From: an uncultured Bacteroides sp.
GTDB lineage: Bacteria; Bacteroidota; Bacteroidia; Cytophagales; Cyclobacteriaceae
DNA: 64,000 nucleotides
Direction of reading: 5' to 3'
Assembly: GCA_902168185.1 (NCBI GenBank)
Contig: CABHOV010000046.1
Coordinates: 744,001-808,000 of the forward strand
The position numbers and the translations under genes were made by a program. Shown here piece by piece: positions 33,879-43,309 of the stretch. Position 1 is the first letter of the stretch; the number at the start of each line of letters is the position of its first letter. The notes beneath the pieces were generated by a model. The model was not told where the DNA came from and searched no databases. It saw nothing but the letters and a program-made list of their open reading frames with translations.

Positions 33879-36845
33879 TCAGAAACCGATATTCCCTATC
33901 AAAATCTCAAACACCACTCCACTTCCGGTAGTTCGGTTTGCCTTCAGGTAGGAAGATCGAAATCCCAATTCAAACTTGGGAAGAAAACGCATGAAGTTGA
34001 AATCAAAAGTTGTTTCAACGCCAATGGATTGGTAGGTGTCGTCTGTCAATCCATAGTATACATCATTTTTCTCCTGGTTATAGTAAAACTGCTTTCCATA
34101 TCCTTTTCCGTAATCATAAAATGCATTGAGCTTGATACGCTGAATGTTAAGAATCGGACCGAACGCTATATCCGGATACCACAGTGGAAATGAATAATTC
34201 ATCGAAAGTGTATAAAACTTTTCATCGTTCGGATAGCTATACCCCCGCGGTTTGGGTATTCTGTTTCTGAAGGTATAGATGTCGGTTTCAATTCCTTGTA
34301 AACTTTTCTGATAGGCTCCGCGATAATACAGGTAATGATGTTTTGCCAGGCCTGGAAAATAGAGTGTTCCGCGTAGTGCCAACTGTCGCCCGGTAAAATC
34401 GCTGGTGAAAGGTGTATTGTATAGATCAACATTCAGCGATTGCCCCCAACGATATAAATAATCGCGATAGCTCGTTTTGAGTACATGATAGTAACTCAAC
34501 GTAAAATGATTGTATACAAAATCACCATCGCGAAGCTGGTCCTTATACATATAGTCTAATGTATCATTGAGTGGTACAAAACGGTCTTTCCCTTTATAAA
34601 TTACCGTCCCGTTTCGTTTGATGGTATTGATAAACGAAGATACCCGCGTTAATCCAACGGAGTTGCCAATTGATAATTGCTGTATATACTTTGATTTCGT
34701 AAGAACTAATGGAATGCTTAACCCACCCTCCAGCGTTGTCTCGTTCCACTTGAATTCAATAGAGTTTCCAAAGGCTTTTTCGTCATTGACACGGTCACCG
34801 GTTCGTGCCGTCAGATTAATGATGGGATAAAAACCCTGGTAACTAATACCTGCCTGCCACATATTGGTACGCTCATTAATATCATATACATACCCTGCGG
34901 TGATAGAGGTAGTGTTCAGTATATCACGCGATGCAACTGCAGCTGTGATTTGTGCAAGATCATTTGTCAGAAGAAACCCCCAGCTATAGGGATTGATCAT
35001 TCCTTTCAACTTCGAATAGCGCTGTACAGGCAATACAGTTTGCGGAATGCTGTCGAATATACCGGGTCTTCCCTCCTGCTCTACCAGGTGCTGGTAGGAA
35101 TGATCGTCAATCGTGCTACCCTCATTAACAGACCATGCTGATGGATCGAATGGAATTTTTACAACGTCCATCCCATCTTTCGCCTGCTCGTTATAGTATA
35201 TCGTTTTCCCATCTTTACTGATGGATGGATTGTAGGCGCCATATTTACTGGTTGTAACTTGGTACCGTTGTTTTGTTTCCAGACTGATCGCATATATATT
35301 ATCAATGCCACTGATCGGTGAATTAAAAAATATATACTTATCTGCCCATACCGGGTGTCCTATATTTTCCTGTGTCACTGGCACTATATCTTCCCCCGCT
35401 CCCGATTCAGCATCAACAACTGAAATCGTTTTACCCTGTCGCGTAGATTTCAGTACAACGATTTTAGAGCCATCTTCTGACCAACGCGGCATAGAATAAA
35501 AATTATTGGCTGCATTGGGAAATTCTTTTAGCGGCCTGCCGGAAAAGATCTCCAGAACCATCAATGTGTTGGTATAATCATTATCGGATCGAACGGTAAC
35601 AACTTTATCACCTTTTGGAGAGAGGGCAGCGCCTCCAAAACGCTGGCGCTTTCCACCGATCACACGTTTTTGTTTCGATTTGTAATCGTAAATTTTAATC
35701 AGCGAATAATTCTTTACACGCCACCGCGGATTGTATCCATACTCGTTCCATACCACCGAAGTATAGGCCGATGAAAGCATTCCGGCATCGTTGATAAATC
35801 CGGGAGTGAAGACTTTTTTCTCCTCACCATCTTTCAATAAAACAAATTGATTAATGTCGCCAATACCCTGCTTCATCACCAGTATACTTCCGTCTTCCTG
35901 GGCCTGCGGGTATAGATAATCGGTATAGGCTGATGTTGTTCGTGGATTTACTTTCTCGAATGAAGTAAGCTTGAGCTGATCGACTTCCCTTTGCCATTCA
36001 CTTTTAAAAGTAGCAGCCATCTCGTTGTAAAGATCCTTTACATATAGTCCGGTTTCTTTCTTGATCGCATTTGAAAAAGCAAACGGTATAAAGGGAACAC
36101 TCCACGAACGTGCCGTGATCTTTCCCCAGATCTCCGGGTCATTCGTTTTCCTCCGCAGGTAACTTACCATGTTATACCCGAGCACATAGTGATTCGGTAT
36201 ATTATGTTTATAGGACCGCAGGTGTTGCTTGTGATAATTGAATGTACGGCCTTCGAGCATATTCGTTTTAAAGATGAGATTAAAGTTAGGAATCTTGCCT
36301 CTTCCACTATGTGTGAAGGCAGTTTCAGTGGCTACAGCATCGCCTTCCCAAAACCACTGCGGGGCCGAGATCTGTGCCATACCGGCCAGCGTTGGATTGC
36401 CGAACAAGTAATAGAACACTCTGTTAAAACCACGCGTAGCATGCTGGTATTGTACAATGTGACGATACTCATGCGATGCCAGCAGGTCGAGCCAATCGTT
36501 CGTACCGATAAAGTTATAGTCCTGAGGAGGCATGGTATAAAACTCTGACCTGCGTGGCAGAATAGATACAAATGCATTGGACTGTGAGGATTGATTTTGT
36601 AGAACAATCGAAATCTTCCGCGGCTTTGTGCCCAATGATTTTGCCTCGGCAGCATGTATATACTCTAACGTATTCGCCATGCGCTGTGCCTGTACATCAA
36701 AGCCCTTTGGAAATAAAACTTTGAAATGCGGGGTGTTCACCTGATACCATTTCAAACCTGTCGGGTTATTTTCAAGTACCGTCTGCGTCTGGGCATTGAC
36801 AGCAACGGATACTATGAACAATAAAAAAGGGAGTGATATTTTCAT
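33879..36845 (-). CDS. Secreted metallopeptidase-like / TolB-like propeller / outer-membrane barrel fusion protein
   Basis: A 988-residue envelope protein with a signal peptide (about 1-19, ending VNAQ). The first 270 residues look like a zinc peptidase of the gluzincin type: HEYRH at 125-129 (HExxH) and a downstream Glu in WFWEGDA (Glu167). From about 290 to 560 there are repeats like those of the TolB/WD40-like beta-propeller (for example WSEDGSKIVVLKSTRQG and NPSISKDGKTIYY). From about 610 to the end the sequence is amphipathic beta-strand ending in Phe, as in BamA/D15-like outer-membrane barrels. It follows the DUF4249 gene by 75 bases and may be in its operon. Substrate and role are unknown; I do not know an experimentally studied homologue. 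Confidence 0.8.
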   Translation of the reverse strand: MKISLPFLLFIVSVAVNAQTQTVLENNPTGLKWYQVNTPHFKVLFPKGFDVQAQRMANTLEYIHAAEAKSLGTKPRKISIVLQNQSSQSNAFVSILPRRSEFYTMPPQDYNFIGTNDWLDLLASHEYRHIVQYQHATRGFNRVFYYLFGNPTLAGMAQISAPQWFWEGDAVATETAFTHSGRGKIPNFNLIFKTNMLEGRTFNYHKQHLRSYKHNIPNHYVLGYNMVSYLRRKTNDPEIWGKITARSWSVPFIPFAFSNAIKKETGLYVKDLYNEMAATFKSEWQREVDQLKLTSFEKVNPRTTSAYTDYLYPQAQEDGSILVMKQGIGDINQFVLLKDGEEKKVFTPGFINDAGMLSSAYTSVVWNEYGYNPRWRVKNYSLIKIYDYKSKQKRVIGGKRQRFGGAALSPKGDKVVTVRSDNDYTNTLMVLEIFSGRPLKEFPNAANNFYSMPRWSEDGSKIVVLKSTRQGKTISVVDAESGAGEDIVPVTQENIGHPVWADKYIFFNSPISGIDNIYAISLETKQRYQVTTSKYGAYNPSISKDGKTIYYNEQAKDGMDVVKIPFDPSAWSVNEGSTIDDHSYQHLVEQEGRPGIFDSIPQTVLPVQRYSKLKGMINPYSWGFLLTNDLAQITAAVASRDILNTTSITAGYVYDINERTNMWQAGISYQGFYPIINLTARTGDRVNDEKAFGNSIEFKWNETTLEGGLSIPLVLTKSKYIQQLSIGNSVGLTRVSSFINTIKRNGTVIYKGKDRFVPLNDTLDYMYKDQLRDGDFVYNHFTLSYYHVLKTSYRDYLYRWGQSLNVDLYNTPFTSDFTGRQLALRGTLYFPGLAKHHYLYYRGAYQKSLQGIETDIYTFRNRIPKPRGYSYPNDEKFYTLSMNYSFPLWYPDIAFGPILNIQRIKLNAFYDYGKGYGKQFYYNQEKNDVYYGLTDDTYQSIGVETTFDFNFMRFLPKFELGFRSSYLKANRTTGSGVVFEILIGNIGF

Positions 36846-36920
36846 CCGGAATACTTTACCGTATGAAATATGAAACTCCCTTTTGTGAAAAGCAACTATC
36901 GTTGCCTAATTCTGATCAAC

Positions 36921-37754
36921 TCATTCGCCTACGCGGATCTCACTGCTTACCACTGCACTCGCCTGGAACAATCCCAACGCTCCATTCGATAAATTCGTAC
37001 GCGGGTCAGCCGGAGGTTGTGTAAACATACCACCGTCATTGTTTAACAGTTTATCAAGGTCACGATAGAAGATGAACGCCTCCCGGCTCAGGCTGTATAC
37101 TTCGGCACGCGCCAGGTCATTATTATTATAGAAGATCGGCAATGGGAAACCATCAATGCTCTCTCCTACCAGTTCATCATCGGCATAGTATACATCCGTT
37201 TCGGTATTGTATGTTAACGAATCGTTACGATACGTCTTGAAAAGATAATAGTCACGTGTCTCTTTGGGTTCTTTCACAAACAAAAGCACTTCGTAAAATC
37301 TTCCCGGGTCTTCCGGATCTTCACGCTCATCCTCATCAATACGATATTCCAGTTTATCAATGGTTGTGATGCTATTAAGTTTATCGGTAGCAGTATAAGT
37401 TTGTCCTTCTGCTACCACGGTTAAAGTATAGGTACGGTCAATGGCGCCAACAAAAGGTACTTGCGGTAGGTAGTAGCCTGCTGAATCGGCATGATTGCGC
37501 GGGTTGTGAACAAAGTCAAAACGATTTCCCAAATCATCTTCCACTACGACGGTAGCATCGGTAATGCGTGGTGTTTTACCTGTAGTATAGAAACCTGATG
37601 ACTTGGAAACTTTCACAAATTGATACCCGGTGTGATCCGTCACTTGTCCTTCAATCACAACTTTCGGTGTTGTTTCTTCGAGATCAAGCACGACAGCTTC
37701 GTCACATGCCGTCACTGTTATCAGCAGCAGACTATATATCAATGCTTTTTTCAT
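36921..37754 (-). CDS. DUF4249 lipoprotein, partner of the TonB receptor
   Basis: A 277-residue lipoprotein that belongs to the DUF4249 family, usually encoded after a TonB receptor of the kind found here. The start at ATG 37752-37754 gives a clean lipoprotein signal (MKKALIYSLLLITVTAC). The longer frame from 37805 would hide it. The mature part is mostly beta: EGQVTDHTGYQFVKVSKSSGF and later DYYLFKTYRND are characteristic. It is probably a surface-exposed accessory to the transporter, working as SusD does for SusC, but this is inference. Gaps are 57 bases from the receptor gene and 75 bases to the next. Confidence 0.86.
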   Translation of the reverse strand: MKKALIYSLLLITVTACDEAVVLDLEETTPKVVIEGQVTDHTGYQFVKVSKSSGFYTTGKTPRITDATVVVEDDLGNRFDFVHNPRNHADSAGYYLPQVPFVGAIDRTYTLTVVAEGQTYTATDKLNSITTIDKLEYRIDEDEREDPEDPGRFYEVLLFVKEPKETRDYYLFKTYRNDSLTYNTETDVYYADDELVGESIDGFPLPIFYNNNDLARAEVYSLSREAFIFYRDLDKLLNNDGGMFTQPPADPRTNLSNGALGLFQASAVVSSEIRVGE

Positions 37755-37811
37755 AGAGGATGATGCAGCTTTCGTATAAAATATATTCTTATTTTCAGAC
37801 TTCATGATTGC

Positions 37812-40166
37812 TTAGAATTTAATGTTATAGGTAACAGACGGCATGAATGGGAACAGGTATACCATGCGTGCTTCTTTTTCGGTACCATCGCCTATGATGT
37901 TACCATCACTATCCTGCTTGGTGCGGGTATATAGTGTGAAGGCATTTTTTCGACTATATACATTGTATATCGAGAAGATCCATTGTCCTTTCCATTTACG
38001 GTTTGCATTCTTGCGCGGGTTGAGCGTTGCCGAAAGATCAAGGCGGTGGAAGGCCGGAAGTCTGTATCCGTTGCGCTCTGTTACAGCGTCCGGCAAGTAT
38101 GAACCATATTCATATTTAGCGGAAGGCACTGTGGTTGGGCGACCTGTGCTATAGGTAAAAGCACCACCGAATGTCCATTTGTCATTGAGTTCAAAGGCAG
38201 CGTTCATGTTCACTACATTTCTGCGATCATAGTTGGCGGCATACTCACGTCCCTGGTTTACACCTTCAATCTGACGCAGTGCTTTCGACCATGTATAGCT
38301 TACCATACCAGTGAGACGCCCCTCTTTCTTATTCACCATGAACTCAGCACCATACGACCACGCATCTCCCTGGCGATATTCTGTTGTAAGATTCTTGTTC
38401 AACTGGATCTCTGCATTGTCAGCAAAGTCAGTAATATTCTGCGCATCCTTATAGTATACTTCGACAGAAGCTTCGTACATATTGTCCTTCAGGTTTTGAA
38501 AATATCCAAGGGCAATCTGGTCAGCGATCTGTGGCTTCAGGTAGTAACCGCTCGGGCTCCAGGTATTGAAAGGTAATGGAACTGTACCGGCAGCAATCAG
38601 GTGAGTATTCTGCACCATCCGATTATAGGACAGCTTGATCGACTTATCATCTGAAAGTGAATACCGTAATCCAAGGCGTGGCTCCAGGTTGATATAGGTC
38701 TTCACAGTCTCCCATGATTTATAGTCCATTGAATCTATGCGTGTAGGATCAGCATTATCTTTTGGATCGTCATACAGATATACTTTGCCTGGACCCATGT
38801 TCTGGAAAATCGAGAGGCGTAATCCTACATCAAGTGTAAGTGCATCCGTGATTCTGCGCTGATTGCTTATATATATGCCGTGATCGAGAGCATACATTTT
38901 ATCGAACTCCGTTCTTTCGAACATAGACTCGTCCGAGTTTGGTTCTACCAATGCCGGTGAGAATCTTCTTCCCGATAAATGATAGCCAAAGGTAAATTCA
39001 TTATTGACGTTGATAAAATACGTCAGGTCATTTTTTAAACTTACTTCCTGTAAGCTGGAAGTCCACTTAAAACCTTGTATCGGGTCTTTAATCTCGAATG
39101 AATAATCAAAGTTACTTGCAATCAACGTAGTATTTGAAAACAGACGTTCATTGAAGAGGTGGTTCCACCGGAATGTAGCTGTTGAGTTACCCCAGCCGAA
39201 TCCTATATCGCCACCAGAGAATGAAAGATTATCACGGCCGGTATATCCTGAAACGAAGAACCTGTTTTTATTATTCGCGCGCCAGTTGATCTTTGCGTTC
39301 AGATCATAAAAATTTATTTTATTTTCTGCATCAGCAGCCGTCAAAAATAGCCCAATGTTTGAGGTTCTTCCGGAGAGTATAAATGAGCTCTTGTCTTTTT
39401 TCAAGGGCGCTTCAATCATCACGCGACTCGCCATCGTACCTATACCAGCAGTAACACCCAATCGTTTATTGTTACCATCGATAGTACGGACTTCAAGGAT
39501 AGAAGACAACCGGCCTCCGAAACGTGAAGGTATACCTCCTTTATATAGTTCTGACTCTTTAATAACATCGGCATTGAAAACGGATACTAGCCCTCCCAGG
39601 TGAGATGCATCATATATAGGAGCTTCATCGATGAGGATCAGGTTCTGATCGCCACCACCACCGCGAACAAAAAACGCTGAGGTTCCTTCTCCTGCCGAGA
39701 TTACTCCGGGTAACGCCTGTACATTCTTGATTATATCAACCTCGCCAAAGAGTGTTGGCAATTTTTTCACCTGACTCATGTTCAACGTGTTTTTGCTCAT
39801 TTGGACAGCTATCACGTTTTCATCAATCGGTCTTTCTGATATCTCTACTTCATTCATGATCTGGGCTACTCCACCCAACTCTATATTTTTAGAAACATCA
39901 GCATCCAGCGTAATGGAAACACTTTGAGATGTATACCCTACAAAGCTATACTGCACTTCATATTTACCTTTGGGAACAGTAATAGAATAGAAACCATAAG
40001 CATTTGTAGCGGTGCCTGCCTTCAACTCGGGAATGTAAACGGTAACGCCTATAAGCTCTTCACCGTTATCAGTATCCTTAACATAACCATTCAAGGTCAC
40101 TTTATCCTGCGATCGAGCTATGGAGCTCACCAGGGCTAACGTTACAACAATAAAAATTCGAATCAT
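37812..40166 (-). CDS. TonB-dependent receptor with carboxypeptidase-regulatory-like domain
   Basis: A 784-residue outer-membrane transporter, shorter than SusC. The start at ATG 40164-40166 gives a signal peptide (MIRIFIVVTLALVSSIARSQ). The frame from 40229 is upstream of it and lacks a signal. The carboxypeptidase-like domain is at about 20-105 (LNGYVKDTDNGEELIGVTVY). The plug has QALPGVISAGEGTSAFFVRGG and LIDEAPIYDASHLGG, and the barrel ends FMPSVTYNIKF. The plug motifs match the subgroup that pairs with DUF4249 lipoproteins. The ligand is unknown. An inverted repeat (40253-40268) lies upstream. Confidence 0.93.
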   Translation of the reverse strand: MIRIFIVVTLALVSSIARSQDKVTLNGYVKDTDNGEELIGVTVYIPELKAGTATNAYGFYSITVPKGKYEVQYSFVGYTSQSVSITLDADVSKNIELGGVAQIMNEVEISERPIDENVIAVQMSKNTLNMSQVKKLPTLFGEVDIIKNVQALPGVISAGEGTSAFFVRGGGGDQNLILIDEAPIYDASHLGGLVSVFNADVIKESELYKGGIPSRFGGRLSSILEVRTIDGNNKRLGVTAGIGTMASRVMIEAPLKKDKSSFILSGRTSNIGLFLTAADAENKINFYDLNAKINWRANNKNRFFVSGYTGRDNLSFSGGDIGFGWGNSTATFRWNHLFNERLFSNTTLIASNFDYSFEIKDPIQGFKWTSSLQEVSLKNDLTYFINVNNEFTFGYHLSGRRFSPALVEPNSDESMFERTEFDKMYALDHGIYISNQRRITDALTLDVGLRLSIFQNMGPGKVYLYDDPKDNADPTRIDSMDYKSWETVKTYINLEPRLGLRYSLSDDKSIKLSYNRMVQNTHLIAAGTVPLPFNTWSPSGYYLKPQIADQIALGYFQNLKDNMYEASVEVYYKDAQNITDFADNAEIQLNKNLTTEYRQGDAWSYGAEFMVNKKEGRLTGMVSYTWSKALRQIEGVNQGREYAANYDRRNVVNMNAAFELNDKWTFGGAFTYSTGRPTTVPSAKYEYGSYLPDAVTERNGYRLPAFHRLDLSATLNPRKNANRKWKGQWIFSIYNVYSRKNAFTLYTRTKQDSDGNIIGDGTEKEARMVYLFPFMPSVTYNIKF

Positions 40167-40252
40167 GTGAGATTGGGGTTTGTAATATTTGGGTCTTAGA
40201 CAATCACATTGGTTATTACCCCCTATCACTCACTAAAAAAAAGTTATAATTA

Positions 40253-40268
40253 CTTTAGCGCACTAAAG
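40253..40268. promoter_or_regulatory. Inverted repeat CTTTAG-CGCA-CTAAAG upstream of the TonB receptor
   Basis: A perfect 6-4-6 repeat about 90 bases before the receptor start. It is a candidate operator; no local regulator is present. Confidence 0.3.
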
Positions 40269-40393
40269 CATCAGGGGCAGGTCTACTAGCACGGGAAAAG
40301 AAAATATTTGTTGCCTTACCAATAAAAAATTATTGTTAATACATTTACAGTGTCATTTTAACACGGAGAAGAGGGTCAGCAATCGATTTAAGT

Positions 40394-40516
40394 ATGTTTA
40401 AAAAACTGAGAGATTTATATCGGGAGTATAAGCCCTATGTGCGGGTTGATCTTATTATGTATGCTTCCCTGATCCTGATGATCATCATTTATTTCATTGT
40501 CAGTACCATGTTCTGA
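40394..40516 (+). CDS. Small single-span membrane protein
   Basis: A 40-residue frame with a basic, amphipathic start (MFKKLRDLYREYKPYV) and one hydrophobic segment (LIMYASLILMIIIYFIVSTM). It lies between a gene pointing left and one arriving from the right. The positive-inside pattern and clean coding composition favour a real gene. I recognise no family. Confidence 0.5.
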   Translation: MFKKLRDLYREYKPYVRVDLIMYASLILMIIIYFIVSTMF

Positions 40517-40606
40517 TAAAGAAAGCACGGAGCGAAAAATATCCTGGCATACTTCAAACAACAACTCTATTTATATAGAACTGTTCTTAACGCATTCCAA
40601 ATACAA

Positions 40607-41488
40607 TTACTTAAGAAGAATTTCTCTCACGTTGTCTTTGATTTTGCCGGCTAATTCATCTGTAGGTAAATCGTTTATGTCACGGCCAAACGGATCTTCG
40701 ATTTCTTCAGCGATCAACTCCACACTTAACAACACGTAAGACACCAATAATACCGTTGGTATAGTAAAGTATTCGAATGTGGTTACAAAACCGAATGGCA
40801 GTGTAACGATATAAATAAAGATAAATTTCTTAATGAACATGGAATACGAGTATGGAATAGGTGTATTCTTGATTCGCTCGCAGGCTCCTATTAAATCCGT
40901 AAAATCTTTAAGCTCTTTGTCTATGTTGATCATTTGATCACCACTCAGTTTATTCGATTTATATAGCTCTGTTATTTTACAATAGAGCATTGCTGACACC
41001 TTGTTAGGCTTATGCTTTATATTCTTCAGCTCATCGAGGAAGGTATCGCTCACTGCTTCCAGTTCTGAAAGTTGTACACCTGTGCGAAGATGTTCTTTCA
41101 TCGCATAAACAAAATTGGGAATCATTTTAGCAAACCACTCGCGGGTTTCATGATCCTCTCTACTTATATAGGCGTTTAATTTCAGAGCAAAGTTACGCGT
41201 GCTGTTCACAACACCTCCCCATTGTCTCCTTCCCTCCCACCAGCGATCATAAGCAGAGTTGGTTCTGAACACCAGGAATAAACCCAACACTATACCCAAC
41301 AAAGAGTGTACGGCTGTTGTACCCGGAAATTCATTTGGCTTCAAACCGAGATAATCGACAATCACATAACATACCAACGTTGTAAAAACCCCCATAACGG
41401 TAATCACCGGCAGCATAGTTCTTAATACGTGACGGCTATACGAATGAAGAATAAGGCCCATCCAGGTTTTAGGATTGTACTTTATCAT
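40607..41488 (-). CDS. Bestrophin-like (UPF0187) membrane channel protein
   Basis: A 293-residue protein of the bacterial bestrophin family, pentameric anion or cation channels. Hydrophobic segments lie near 25-50, 55-75 and 205-255. The family block LVFRTNSAYDRWWEGRRQWGG follows the second segment, and the later IPYSYSMFIKKF and EIEDPFGRDINDLP are conserved positions. I chose ATG 41486-41488 (MIKYNPKTWMG) because it matches the family N terminus; the frame extends 31 codons upstream into the divergent promoter region. It is divergent from the SPFH gene. Confidence 0.9.
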   Translation of the reverse strand: MIKYNPKTWMGLILHSYSRHVLRTMLPVITVMGVFTTLVCYVIVDYLGLKPNEFPGTTAVHSLLGIVLGLFLVFRTNSAYDRWWEGRRQWGGVVNSTRNFALKLNAYISREDHETREWFAKMIPNFVYAMKEHLRTGVQLSELEAVSDTFLDELKNIKHKPNKVSAMLYCKITELYKSNKLSGDQMINIDKELKDFTDLIGACERIKNTPIPYSYSMFIKKFIFIYIVTLPFGFVTTFEYFTIPTVLLVSYVLLSVELIAEEIEDPFGRDINDLPTDELAGKIKDNVREILLK

Positions 41489-41562
41489 AGGGTATGAAGC
41501 GGTTTCAGGTCGCAAATAAAGTCCAAGAAATATTCTTATGCAACGTAAACCATCGGCAGCCG

Positions 41563-41594
41563 TTTGCGTTACAATTATCAATTCAATATCTTTA
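41563..41594 (+). promoter_or_regulatory. Promoter of the SPFH operon
   Basis: TTTG (41563-41566) and TATCTTTA (41587-41594), 20 bases apart, match the Bacteroidota consensus with one mismatch, 25 bases before the ATG. Confidence 0.5.
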
Positions 41595-41619
41595 TAATAT
41601 CATTTTAATATCACTCATT

Positions 41620-42468
41620 ATGAAAAAAGAAAAGGACTTCTCGCCATTCTCAGGTTATATGATGCTGGTGGTTGTAATCGTACTTGCTGTAATAAGCTTG
41701 ATGTTAATGTCGTGGCATAGCCCGGTTGCTATTTTAACCGGCGGGCTAATTGTGATCATGATGCCTGGTTTTTTCTTTTTGAATCCGAACAGCTCGGTTG
41801 TACTCGTATTGTTTGGCGAGTATAGCGGCACGGTTAAAACAAATGGTTTTCATTGGGCGAATCCTTTATTCAGCAGAAAGCCGCTCTCGCTACGTGCCCG
41901 TAACTTTGATAGTGACAAGATCAAGGTAAACGATAAAGTAGGGAACCCGATACAGATCGGTGTAATTCTCGTATGGCAGGTGCGCGATACATTTAAAGCA
42001 ACCTTCGAGGTTGATAACTATGAATCATTTGTAAAACTGCAAAGTGATTCTGCTGTGCGCAGACTTGCAGGACAATATGCATATGACAACTTTGATGTTG
42101 ACCAGGAAGTAACGTTGCGTTCCGGACATGATGAAGTAAATCATGCGCTCGAAGAAAATCTGCGTAACCGTTTGGACATCGCTGGTATCCATGTAGTAGA
42201 AGCGCGTATAGGTTCACTTTCATACGCTCCTGAAATTGCAGGTGCAATGTTACGCAGACAACAAGCTGCAGCCGTTGTATCGGCACGTTTTAAAATTGTA
42301 GAAGGTGCTGTAAGCATGGTACAGATGGCGCTGGATCAACTCGCTAAACAAGGAATCATTGAACTTGACGAAGAACGTAAAGCTGCGATGGTGAGCAACC
42401 TCATGGTGGTGCTTTGCTCAGATAAAGATGTGAATCCGGTTGTAAATACAGGCACGCTTAATCATTGA
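41620..42468 (+). CDS. SPFH/Band 7 domain membrane protein
   Basis: A 282-residue stomatin/flotillin relative. Two hydrophobic segments (about 14-31 and 36-55) precede the SPFH domain (about 60-240), which includes VLVLFGEYSGTVKTNGFHW and VWQVRDTFKATFEVDNYESF. A helical tail carries the conserved EIAGAMLRRQQAAAVVSAR. Such proteins assemble membrane microdomain scaffolds and often control proteases or channels. The start at 41620 (MKKEKDFSPF) begins at the first membrane segment; the frame's earlier ATG at 41494 overlaps the divergent gene. Two further genes follow closely. Confidence 0.9.
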   Translation: MKKEKDFSPFSGYMMLVVVIVLAVISLMLMSWHSPVAILTGGLIVIMMPGFFFLNPNSSVVLVLFGEYSGTVKTNGFHWANPLFSRKPLSLRARNFDSDKIKVNDKVGNPIQIGVILVWQVRDTFKATFEVDNYESFVKLQSDSAVRRLAGQYAYDNFDVDQEVTLRSGHDEVNHALEENLRNRLDIAGIHVVEARIGSLSYAPEIAGAMLRRQQAAAVVSARFKIVEGAVSMVQMALDQLAKQGIIELDEERKAAMVSNLMVVLCSDKDVNPVVNTGTLNH

Positions 42469-42490
42469 TCGGCATCGGTCAACACTATAT

Positions 42491-43033
42491 ATGACACGCA
42501 GATACTTCGAAGAAATACAACTTTTAAGACAGAACCGATGGATCTGGTATATACTTATAGTTCTTTCAGCGTTATTAGTCACGCCGATTCTCCATGGTAT
42601 GTACACGCAGTTAATTAGCGGAGAGCCGTGGGGAGATGAACCTATGTCGGATAACGGGCTTATTATTTTTTCCTGTGCGTTCTTTTTAAGTTGGGCCATG
42701 ATAACCTGGCTATTATATTCCATGAGGCTGGAAGTATATATAGACCAGGACGGAGTGCACTATAAATTCTTTCCAAACAAAGCTTCATGGAATGTGATTA
42801 CGAAGCGTGATATTGTTTCATATGAGATTCGCAGAACGAGAAATCTCCTGGAGTCCGGAGGTTTTGGATATCATCGTAATTTTTTCCGGAAGAGTCAGAG
42901 CATGGTGATTCGCGGATCAAAGCATATCCGCTTCATGCTATCGGGCAAACATAAATTACTGATCGGCACACAAAATCCAGAAGAATTCGACCGGGCGCTA
43001 AGGCGCCTGTTGTCAAATCATTTAACAGAATAG
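42491..43033 (+). CDS. Membrane protein with a C-terminal PH-like domain
   Basis: A 180-residue protein with two membrane segments (about 18-38 and 58-77). A beta-rich C-terminal part has LEVYIDQDGVHYKFFPN, an arrangement of strands seen in bacterial PH-like domains (YcxB-type), and ends RALRRLLSNHL. It is 22 bases after the SPFH gene and ends one base before the next gene's start, so the three form an operon. The role is unknown; a structural partner of the SPFH protein is plausible. Confidence 0.65.
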   Translation: MTRRYFEEIQLLRQNRWIWYILIVLSALLVTPILHGMYTQLISGEPWGDEPMSDNGLIIFSCAFFLSWAMITWLLYSMRLEVYIDQDGVHYKFFPNKASWNVITKRDIVSYEIRRTRNLLESGGFGYHRNFFRKSQSMVIRGSKHIRFMLSGKHKLLIGTQNPEEFDRALRRLLSNHLTE

Positions 43034-43034
43034 C

Positions 43035-43193
43035 ATGGCGCAGAAGAAACCTTTTGTTTTAAGGCTGGACCCTGAAATTTTAAAAGCCGTTGAAAAATGG
43101 GCTGGTGACGAATTTCGCAGTACGAATGGGCAACTTGAATGGATAATCAGCAAAGCCCTGAAGGATGCAAACCGATTGAAATCAAAAAGTTAA
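43035..43193 (+). CDS. Small Arc-like ribbon-helix-helix protein
   Basis: A 52-residue protein, MAQKKPFVLRLDPEILKAVEKWA, then an Asp/Glu segment and QLEWIISKALKDANRLK. The strand KPFVLRLDPE followed by two helices is the ribbon-helix-helix pattern of Arc/MetJ-type DNA-binding proteins. The ATG lies one base after the stop of the preceding gene. It may regulate the SPFH operon, or act elsewhere; no toxin gene is adjacent. Confidence 0.7.
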   Translation: MAQKKPFVLRLDPEILKAVEKWAGDEFRSTNGQLEWIISKALKDANRLKSKS

Positions 43194-43309
43194 ACTTCTT
43201 GTGATAAAATCCTTTTATATTTCGATTTCGGAAATTTCTCACGAAGACGCTCACACGCATTCCACACTATTTCAACACACCCTATAATTATTAATCGCTA
43301 ACGATCCCT

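Noticed and set aside
40167-40229. Earlier start for the TonB receptor
   Set aside because: It would place 21 residues before a good signal peptide; the ATG at 40166 gives the signal directly.
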